From NCBI GenBank assembly GCA_050248955.1, contig JBFWRK010000006.1:62001-126000 (forward strand): DNA of 64,000 nucleotides. Reading direction: 5' to 3'. The notes beneath the pieces were generated by a model that was given only the letters and a program-made list of their open reading frames with translations, was not told the origin of the DNA and ran no database searches. Below are positions 57,622-64,000 of the stretch, piece by piece. The first letter of the stretch is position 1, and every line of letters begins with the position of its first letter. The DNA comes from JBFWRK01 sp050248955. Lineage in GTDB: Bacteria; Actinomycetota; Acidimicrobiia; Acidimicrobiales; Ilumatobacteraceae. The translations under genes and the position numbers were made by a program.

Positions 57622-58353
57622 TCATGTCGCGTCGTGAAAGATGATGCCGAGCGTGTGGCGGTGACCCGAGCGGACGACGCTGACGCCGTGGCGCATCGGA
57701 GCCGCCGACCATCCGCGCACTGACCGCACCGGTCGGTCGCGGGTGGTGACGACGAATCCGTGGCCTTGGTGGATGATCGTCGACGTGCCGCGCGACTGGG
57801 CTCGGGGTCGTTGCTCGACGACGACGAACTCGCCACCGGTGTAGTCGGCGTCCGGCCGGTCGAGGCCGACCACGACCTGCAGCGGGAACACCAGGTCGCC
57901 GTAGAGGTCTCGGTGGAGCGCGTTCCAGTCGCCCGGTCCGTAGCGCAGGATCAGCGGTGTCGGCCGGGTCTGCCCGGCGCGATGGCACTGCTCGAGCCAC
58001 TCGTCGAGCTCGTCGGGCCACGGATCCGGTTGGCCGAGCCGGTCCGCCCAGTCGCGGGCGATCGGCAGCAGGTGCGGCCAGAACGCGGCGCGCAGCTCCG
58101 CCACGATCTCGGGAAGCGGACGTGCGAAGTAGCGGTACTGGCCCTCACCGAAGCGGTGGCGCGCCATGTCGACGGTCGATCGGAACCGATCGTCCTCGTC
58201 GTACAGGCCGACGAGCGCGCCGCAGTCCGCGACGCTCAGCACTGCGTCGGTCGACGCACAGCCGAGATCGTCGAGCTCTCGCGTGACGGCCTGCCAGTCG
58301 CAGCCGTCGACGCGGTCGGTGATCGACCGCGTCGACGTCGCTCCGATCGTCAT
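57622..58353 (-). CDS. 2OG-Fe(II) oxygenase, putative DNA-damage demethylase
   Basis: A 243-residue protein. ILRYGPGDWNALHRDLYGDLVFPLQVVVGLDRPDADYTGGEFVVVEQRPRAQS gives the metal pair H147/D149, the distal His lies in MRHGVSVV (about 222), and VRSGHRHTLGIIFHDA is the oxoglutarate-side end. This is the pattern of the oxygenase family (PF09859-type) annotated for oxidative repair of methylated DNA. It would dealkylate bases using O2 and 2-oxoglutarate. It is the last of three overlapping genes with Ogt and an ECF sigma factor, consistent with an alkylation response. Confidence 0.85.
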   Translation of the reverse strand: MTIGATSTRSITDRVDGCDWQAVTRELDDLGCASTDAVLSVADCGALVGLYDEDDRFRSTVDMARHRFGEGQYRYFARPLPEIVAELRAAFWPHLLPIARDWADRLGQPDPWPDELDEWLEQCHRAGQTRPTPLILRYGPGDWNALHRDLYGDLVFPLQVVVGLDRPDADYTGGEFVVVEQRPRAQSRGTSTIIHQGHGFVVTTRDRPVRSVRGWSAAPMRHGVSVVRSGHRHTLGIIFHDAT

Positions 58354-58982
58354 GCCGCCGCTTCCATCGTGAGCAGCGCCTGCTTCGCCTCGGTGCCGCC
58401 GAGGTACTGGCCGATCGTGCCGTCGCTGCGCACGACTCGATGGCACGGCACGACGACCGGCAGCGGGTTGTGCGAGCACGCGCTCGCTGCGGCGCGGATC
58501 GCGGCCGGCTTGCCGGCTGCGCCGGCGACGGTGGCGTAGCTCTCGGTGCTGCCGTAGGGGATGTCGCGCAGGTGATCGAGCACGCTGCGCCGGAAGCCGC
58601 GGGCGAGCTGCAGGTCGAGCGGGAGCTCGAACATCCGGAGGTGGCCGGCGAAGTACTCCGCCAGCTGCGTTGCCGCGGCGTCGAGCCGGCGGGGCGCGAG
58701 CAGGATCCGTGGGCTGATGTCGGTGGCCAGCTGTGAGAGCACGGCGACGTGGTCCTCGCGCTCGAATGCCACCCGGACGAGGCCGGCCGGAGTGGCCGCG
58801 AGGAGGATCGGGCCGAACGGGCTGTCGATCGTGCGGTAGGCGACGTCGAGCAGATCGGCGAGCTCGGCTCGCTCGGCGAGGCGGGCGTGGAGCTGCTCAC
58901 GGGGCTTGGTGTCGGGCGGCGTGAACGACGTGCGGAGCTCCTCGACGATCTGCTCGTCGGTACGGATGTCGACGCTGGTCAT
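58350..58982 (-). CDS. ogt: Methylated-DNA-protein-cysteine methyltransferase with N-terminal extension
   Basis: A 210-residue suicide repair protein. The alkyl acceptor is C180 in VVVPCHRVVRSDGTIGQYLGG, with RGFRRSVLDHLRDIPYGSTESYATVAGAAGKP carrying the DNA-binding helix. The Ogt fold starts near residue 50. The first 48 residues (DEQIVEELRTSFTPPDTKPREQLHARLAERAEL) are charged helices that ordinary 160-170 residue Ogt proteins lack. The extension could contact the sigma factor whose gene overlaps it (inference). It removes O6-alkylguanine lesions. Confidence 0.94.
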   Translation of the reverse strand: MTSVDIRTDEQIVEELRTSFTPPDTKPREQLHARLAERAELADLLDVAYRTIDSPFGPILLAATPAGLVRVAFEREDHVAVLSQLATDISPRILLAPRRLDAAATQLAEYFAGHLRMFELPLDLQLARGFRRSVLDHLRDIPYGSTESYATVAGAAGKPAAIRAAASACSHNPLPVVVPCHRVVRSDGTIGQYLGGTEAKQALLTMEAAA

Positions 58983-59455
58983 GAGCTGGTTCCTTTCGTA
59001 TGGGCGGTGCGCAGGCTGGCGATGCCGTCGGCGGCGTTGCGTCGGGCAGCGGCTTCGCTGCACTCGAGCAGCGAGCCGATCTCGGCGTAGGAGAGGTCGG
59101 CGAGGTAGCGGTAGATCACGGCCCCGCGCTGCTTGGTCGGTAAGGCGTCCAAGGCCAGCCGCAGTTCACCGTCGTGATCGGCGGTCGGGCGGTCGGGCGC
59201 GGCGGTGTCGGGGAGATCGGCGGTCGGCCGGGGACGGCGGTCGGTCGCGCGGAGCTGGTCGATCGCCTTGTTGTGGGCGATGGTCACGAGCCAGCCGCGG
59301 ACGTTGCTCCCTGGCCGCAACCTCGGATACGCGTCGAGCGCGGCGAGGAACGTCTCCGCCCACGCGTCCTCGGCATCGGCGGGACCGATGAGTGCACGGC
59401 AAACCCGCATCACCGTCGGCCCGTGCTCGGCCACGATCTGCTCGAACGGTTGCAT
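58979..59455 (-). CDS. ECF-type RNA polymerase sigma factor
   Basis: A 158-residue sigma factor with region 2 (DAEDAWAETFLAALDAYPRLRPGSNVRGWLVTIAHNKAIDQLR) and region 4 (ALDALPTKQRGAVIYRYLADLSYAEIGSLLECSEAAARRNAADGIASL). No separate anti-sigma gene is adjacent. ATG 59455 begins a run of three genes joined by ATGA overlaps with ogt and the oxygenase. The sigma factor therefore probably directs the repair genes, and perhaps its own gene, in response to alkylation damage. Confidence 0.93.
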   Translation of the reverse strand: MQPFEQIVAEHGPTVMRVCRALIGPADAEDAWAETFLAALDAYPRLRPGSNVRGWLVTIAHNKAIDQLRATDRRPRPTADLPDTAAPDRPTADHDGELRLALDALPTKQRGAVIYRYLADLSYAEIGSLLECSEAAARRNAADGIASLRTAHTKGTSS

Positions 59456-59611
59456 GGTCACATCAAGTAAACGCTCCCGCCCCCGATTCTGTGAGGTCGT
59501 GCTAGGCCGCGACGGTCCGGAAGTACGATCCGCCAGCGTGGGGGCCAGGGAATGGGGAGACGTCGGGCCCCCGCAAGGCGCTCGAACCGGCGCGACTGCA
59601 GCGGGCGACTC

Positions 59612-62600
59612 GTGGCGTCGGTAGCTCGGCGGCACGTGGTGTCGGTGCTGTTCTGCGACCTGGTCGGCTCCACGGCGCTGCTCGAGCAACTCGGTGATGC
59701 GGGCAGCGACGAGCTGCGCAGGGATCTGTTCGCCGCGTTGCGTCGGCCGGTCGAGGCGTTCGGCGGCGTCGAGGTCAAGAGCCAGGGCGACGGCCTGATG
59801 GTCGCGTTCGCCACGGGGCCGAGCGACGCCGTTGCCTGCGCCATCGCCCTCCAACGCGCGGCCGCCCGGCTCGCCGCCCGCGACGAGGCCGTTCCGGTGG
59901 CGATACGGGTCGGCGTCGCGACGGGCGAGGCGACGGGGGAGGACGGCGACTGGTACGGACGGCCCGTCGTGGAGGCCGCCCGACTGTGTTCGGCGGCCCA
60001 GCCCGGGCAGGTTCTCGCGACCGCGACCGTCGCGGCGCTCGTCGAGCGTGAGCTCGCCGTGCGAGCCACAGCCGTCGGAGGGCTGTTGCTCAAGGGCTTT
60101 GCCGAGGCGGTGCCGAGCGTCGCGTTCGACTGGGCGGAGGACGCGTCGGGCAGTGTCTCGGCCGGGACGGTCGCTGTCCCGCCGATGCTCGATCCGACGG
60201 GGCTGCTGCCGTTCGTGGGGCGAACCGAAGCCAGTGCCGCGTTGCACTCGGCGTGGGATCGCGCCGTCTCCGGTCACCTGGCCGTGGTGACCCTGTCCGG
60301 TTCGCCCGGCTCCGGCAAGACCCGGTTGACCGCCGAAGTCGCGCGAACGCTGACGCGTGAACAGGGGAACGCGGTGTTGCTTGCCGGCTCGGCTCGCGCC
60401 GACCCACTGGCCGACGCCCTACGGTGGTGGGCGCGGGCAAGCCCACCCGACCGTGTGCGCGCGACCCTCGGTCCGCTCGTGACGGACGTGGCGGCGCGCA
60501 TCCCAGCGATCGCGTTGCAGCTCGCGGCCGGCCCGGTCCCGGTTCCGAAGCCCGCCGATCGGTCCGGGACCGAGCGCCTCGATCCCGTCGTCGCCGGCCT
60601 CGCCGCGGTGGCCTTTACGTCGCCCGTGCTGCTCCTCGTCGACGATGCCGAAGCCCTCGGTGCGGCATCTGCCGACGACCTCGCGTCGCTCGTCGAGCTG
60701 GCCCCAGCCTGCCTCCTGCTCGTCCTCGCCCACCGCGAACCGATGGCCGGTACGCCGCTCGAGGCGGTTCTGTCCAAGCTCGACGGCTTGCCGAACGCAA
60801 CGGCCGTGACCCTGTCGCCGTGGACACCTGCCGAGACCTCGGCCGCACTCGTCGCTGTCATCCCGGGCCTCGATCCGGCGGGGTCGGCGACGCTCCACGA
60901 GGTTGCCGCTGGCAACCCTGCCCGGGTCACGGAGCTCGCCGCGTCAGCGCGCAGCGGGCGACCGCTCGCGGAGGTCGTCCGCAGCGCGCAGCCGTTCAAG
61001 GGTCTGGTGCCCTACGGGCAGGGCGACGCCGAGGTCTTCTTCGGCCGTGACGACGATGTCGCCCTGCTGCTCGGGCGCCTGGCGAGCGGCCGCCGCGTGC
61101 TGACCGTGACCGGGCCGTCGGGCGCGGGGAAGTCGTCGCTCGTGCGGGCGGGGCTGCTCCCGGCGCTCGCCCGGGGTGCCCTGCCCGGCAGCGAGACGTG
61201 GCCGATCACGGTGGTCGAAGCCGCTCGCGACGAACCTGAGGCCATCCGTCGTGCGATCGACGAGCTGCCCGCCGCTGGGGATGCCGTGCTCGTGATCGAC
61301 CAGGCCGAGGAGCTGCTACCGACCTCGATCGGCGACCCTCGCCATGCCTTGATCGATCGGCTGCTCGCGTGCGTCGCCGACCCCGATCGCGCCGTTCGGG
61401 CCGTTCTCGCGCTGCGCGCCGACCGCTACGGCGATCTGACGGCGCACCGTGCTCTGGCCGCTGCCGTCGAACGCGACCACGTCCTGGTCGGGGCGCTCGG
61501 GCCCGAACAGCTGATCGGTGTGGTGAACGGCCCGGCTCAGCGTTCCGGGCTGCGGGTCGAGCCCGGGCTCGCCGAGCTCGTCGTGGCCGACGCTGCTGCG
61601 GAGCCTGGTGCCCTCCCGCTCGTGTCGCACGCCCTCCGAGAGACCTGGCGACGGCGACGAGGATCGTTGCTCACGATCGCCGACTACCGCGAAGCGGGCG
61701 GCGTACGGGGTGCCATCGCGTCGACGGCCGACGAGCTCGTCGGGAGCCTCGACGCCAACGGCCAACGGCTGATCCGCTCCCTCTTCGTGGAGCTGGCCGA
61801 GCTGAGCGACAGCGGCGAACCCGCCCGCCGTCGCGTTCCCCGCGCCGCCATCGCCGATCTGCTCGGGACCACTCCGGCGGTCGCCGAGGCCGTGCTCGGG
61901 CCGACGGTGGACGCTCGACTCGTGGTCAGCGACGGCGAGCACGTGCAGATCGCGCACGAGGCCCTGCTGCGCGAATGGCCACGGTTGCGAGGCTGGCTCG
62001 AGGAGGACCGTGAACGCATCCGGTTCCGACGCACCGTCGCCGCACAAGCTGCGGAGTGGGACGGGGCCGGCCGCCACCCCGCCGACCTGCTGGGTGGTGG
62101 CCGGCTCGAGCTCGCACGCGACGACCTCGCCGCCGGTGCAGAAGGGTGGGGACGGCTCGCTCGAACGTACGTCGAGGCGAGTCTTCAGGCGCACGAGTCC
62201 AGCCGCGAGGCCGAGCGGGCACAGCTCATCACGCAGCAGCGGGCCAACCGGCGGATGCGTGCCTTGCTCGCAGGCGTCGCCGTGCTGCTCGTCGCTGCCG
62301 TCGTCGCCGGCACTGCCGCCGTCCGCGAGCGAGGGACCGCGGTCGACGAGGCCGGGCGAGCGCGCACCGAGCAGGCGCGCGCGGACCAGCAGGCGATCGC
62401 CGCCGACGAGGCGGCGGCCAGAGCGCTGGCCGCTGCCCGCACCGCGGATGCGCGACGGCTCGTCGGGCAATCTGCTGCGTTCACCACCGACCCGCAGCTC
62501 GAACTGCTCACCGCAGTGGAAGCGGTCCGCCGCGAGCCCCTACCGGCGACACAGGCCCGCCTCCTCGGCGCGCTCGCCCGCAGCCCGGCGGTCCTGCGCC

Positions 62601-64000
62601 ACGTGCTGGTCGTGACCTCGATCGGCGACCTCTTCCCCACTCCGAGGCTGGCCCTGCTCGACGACGATCACGCAGCACTGCTCGGGGGCAGCGGACTGCG
62701 GACTTGGGAGTTCTCGAGCGATGGCGCCGCTACAGAGGGCGGACCCCTCGGCGACGTCCCGACCTCGGCGAGCCTGATCCGGACCACCGGCGGGTACGTC
62801 CTCGCCGACGGCTCGTCACTGACGGTCCGCCGTGCGGACGGTACCGAGGCCGGAGCCGCAGCACTGACCGCTCCAGTGCGTCTGCTGGTCGGCTCGCCGG
62901 GCGGAGCACGTGCGGCTGTCCTGCTGGAATCCGGCGACGTGGTGCTCATCGATCCGACCGACCCGGACCGTCCCCGCGTCGTGCGAAGCGTCCGTCCGCC
63001 GGCTCCCGCCGTGCTGGACGCGTCCTCGTCGCTCGCCGTCGCCGACGACGGCCGGCTCGCTGCGATGTCCGGGGCCACGGCGTACCAGTGGGATGCGGCG
63101 GGCGTCGCCCTGGCGCCCGTGACGACGGCCGGCACCGGATCGGGCCTTGCCTTCCGCGGCGACGACGTCGTGCGCGCCGTCGGCGCCGAAGTGCGGAACC
63201 TCGCCGACCTGCCGGCGGCCGACGCGACGGCTGAGTCCGTCGGTGTCGCGGTCTCGGCGGTCCCATCGGACGCGTCGACAGGGCCAGACCCGAGCCCGTC
63301 GGACCAGGTCGTCAGCGTGCCGACACCGGCCACCGGCGGGTCGGGCCCGCTCCTGGCCACGAGCACGGCGCCCGGAGGAGGTTCGCGCGTGGCACTCCTC
63401 GATGGAGCGAGCATCGTCTGGAGCGACGGAGGCCCCGGACGGCCACCGTCGGTTGGCGGCCTCGATCCCGGCCTCGGAGCGCTCGTCTCGCTGGCGCTCA
63501 CCCCGGATGGCCGCACGGCGTTCGTCGGTGGCGAACGCGGCTTCGCGCTCGTCGCGCTCGACGGCCGCAATGCACTCGAGCGCACCCGCATCCCGCTCGG
63601 CTCCGCGACCTTCACCAGCCTGGTGCCGCCGAGCGTGAGCCCCGATGGCTCCCGTCTCGTCCTCCTCGCCGGCCCAGCTGCGTCGATGACGAGCCAGGTC
63701 GTCGATCTGGCGACGGGACAGGAGACGTCCCGGGTCATCGACGGGCGGGCGGGGTTCCTCGACGATCGCACGCTCGTGGCGGGCAGCATCGATCCCGAAG
63801 GGCTGCGCCTGCACGAGGTCGACGCGGCTACCGGCGCTCCGACCGGCGAGGAGACGCTGATCCCCGGCTTCACACCCGTCGCGCTCGTCGCCGAGGACGC
63901 GGCCGGCGGCCGGCTGGTCGTCAGCGGCGAGGACGGTGCCGTGGTGGTCGAGCGCGACCAGACGCCGGCATGGCGGCGACTCGACGAAGTCGGCCGGATC
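59612..64000 (+). CDS. Class III nucleotidyl cyclase - AAA/STAND NTPase - beta-propeller fusion (3' end outside window)
   Basis: An open frame of at least 1463 codons running off the right edge. Residues 5-185 form a class III cyclase domain (HVVSVLFCDLVGSTALLEQLG, SQGDGLMVAF with both metal Asp residues). A first P-loop NTPase follows (FVGRTEAS, then SGSPGSGKTRLTAEVA at about 228-243, LLLVDDAEAL). A second, nSTAND1-type NTPase begins FKGLVPYGQGDAEVFFGRDDDV, with P-loop GPSGAGKSSLVRAGLLP near 501-517. One hydrophobic segment (LLAGVAVLLVAAVVAGTAAV) lies near 885, then helices and a repeat-rich beta-propeller-like region. GTG 59612 is the first start before the cyclase motif. It is divergent from the ECF operon. 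cAMP or cGMP signalling under NTPase control is inferred. Confidence 0.9.
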   Translation, partial: MASVARRHVVSVLFCDLVGSTALLEQLGDAGSDELRRDLFAALRRPVEAFGGVEVKSQGDGLMVAFATGPSDAVACAIALQRAAARLAARDEAVPVAIRVGVATGEATGEDGDWYGRPVVEAARLCSAAQPGQVLATATVAALVERELAVRATAVGGLLLKGFAEAVPSVAFDWAEDASGSVSAGTVAVPPMLDPTGLLPFVGRTEASAALHSAWDRAVSGHLAVVTLSGSPGSGKTRLTAEVARTLTREQGNAVLLAGSARADPLADALRWWARASPPDRVRATLGPLVTDVAARIPAIALQLAAGPVPVPKPADRSGTERLDPVVAGLAAVAFTSPVLLLVDDAEALGAASADDLASLVELAPACLLLVLAHREPMAGTPLEAVLSKLDGLPNATAVTLSPWTPAETSAALVAVIPGLDPAGSATLHEVAAGNPARVTELAASARSGRPLAEVVRSAQPFKGLVPYGQGDAEVFFGRDDDVALLLGRLASGRRVLTVTGPSGAGKSSLVRAGLLPALARGALPGSETWPITVVEAARDEPEAIRRAIDELPAAGDAVLVIDQAEELLPTSIGDPRHALIDRLLACVADPDRAVRAVLALRADRYGDLTAHRALAAAVERDHVLVGALGPEQLIGVVNGPAQRSGLRVEPGLAELVVADAAAEPGALPLVSHALRETWRRRRGSLLTIADYREAGGVRGAIASTADELVGSLDANGQRLIRSLFVELAELSDSGEPARRRVPRAAIADLLGTTPAVAEAVLGPTVDARLVVSDGEHVQIAHEALLREWPRLRGWLEEDRERIRFRRTVAAQAAEWDGAGRHPADLLGGGRLELARDDLAAGAEGWGRLARTYVEASLQAHESSREAERAQLITQQRANRRMRALLAGVAVLLVAAVVAGTAAVRERGTAVDEAGRARTEQARADQQAIAADEAAARALAAARTADARRLVGQSAAFTTDPQLELLTAVEAVRREPLPATQARLLGALARSPAVLRHVLVVTSIGDLFPTPRLALLDDDHAALLGGSGLRTWEFSSDGAATEGGPLGDVPTSASLIRTTGGYVLADGSSLTVRRADGTEAGAAALTAPVRLLVGSPGGARAAVLLESGDVVLIDPTDPDRPRVVRSVRPPAPAVLDASSSLAVADDGRLAAMSGATAYQWDAAGVALAPVTTAGTGSGLAFRGDDVVRAVGAEVRNLADLPAADATAESVGVAVSAVPSDASTGPDPSPSDQVVSVPTPATGGSGPLLATSTAPGGGSRVALLDGASIVWSDGGPGRPPSVGGLDPGLGALVSLALTPDGRTAFVGGERGFALVALDGRNALERTRIPLGSATFTSLVPPSVSPDGSRLVLLAGPAASMTSQVVDLATGQETSRVIDGRAGFLDDRTLVAGSIDPEGLRLHEVDAATGAPTGEETLIPGFTPVALVAEDAAGGRLVVSGEDGAVVVERDQTPAWRRLDEVGRI

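Overview
This 64 kb window is a contiguous stretch of a high-GC (about 70% by eye) actinobacterial chromosome. The best guess is class Acidimicrobiia (Ilumatobacter-like), inferred from F420/FMN-type oxidoreductases, many divergent fatty-acyl/CoA enzymes, AfsR-type regulators and leaderless starts with a TANNNT -10 box 6-9 nt before the start codon. I see no tRNA, rRNA, CRISPR array, insertion sequence or prophage. The gene content is a mosaic of short operons, about 65 genes on both strands, with very frequent 4-base ATGA/GTGA overlaps.

Layout. 0-5 kb: histidine phosphatase and O-methyltransferase, a small protein, a truncated haemoglobin, a TrmH-type RNA methyltransferase broken by a one-base frameshift, an amidohydrolase and an MmcQ/YjbR protein. 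5-15 kb: a small ABM-like protein, an ArsR regulator with a perfect palindromic operator plus SRPBCC and DUF6069 partners, OsmC, two serine hydrolases, SnoaL, two FMN split-barrel or barrel-like proteins, an AraC regulator, PlsC and a DinB2-type polymerase. 15-25 kb: uridine phosphorylase, crotonase, a circularly permuted CaiB-type CoA transferase, PurU, a P450, a limonene-monooxygenase-like LLM enzyme, an acidic protein, a second MmcQ, a GH18 protein and a hotdog thioesterase. 24-30 kb: WYL regulator divergent from an FMN protein, a YjjI-type glycyl radical enzyme with its activase, a universal stress protein and a membrane protein. 30-38 kb: VOC protein, two acyl-CoA ligases, an F420 PPOX protein, a tiny proline-rich gene, a lipoprotein serine hydrolase, a decayed DUF433/DUF5615 toxin-antitoxin pair and an HtrA-like lipoprotease.

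38-43 kb: a two-component system divergent from a four-gene operon (Asp-rich exported protein, Ala/Pro membrane protein, ApbE, ferric-reductase-like haem protein), which looks like an extracytoplasmic redox or metal module. 43-47 kb: an AfsR-like STAND regulator and an acyl-CoA dehydrogenase. 47-50.5 kb: a complete efeUOB iron-uptake operon. 50.6-57 kb: a heterodimeric ABC exporter with one degenerate ATP site, followed at 4 bp by a P2-type ATPase. 57-59.5 kb: a haem-monooxygenase-like protein and an ECF sigma-Ogt-2OG oxygenase operon for alkylated DNA. 59.6-64 kb: a giant class III cyclase/AAA/STAND/propeller protein running off the window.

The most system-like novelties are the ApbE/ferric-reductase operon without a visible FMN-binding target protein, the sigma-Ogt-oxygenase operon, the glycyl radical enzyme/stress-protein locus with candidate DosR-like boxes, and the cyclase-STAND fusion. 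Functions are assigned from motifs recognised by eye; no database search was run.
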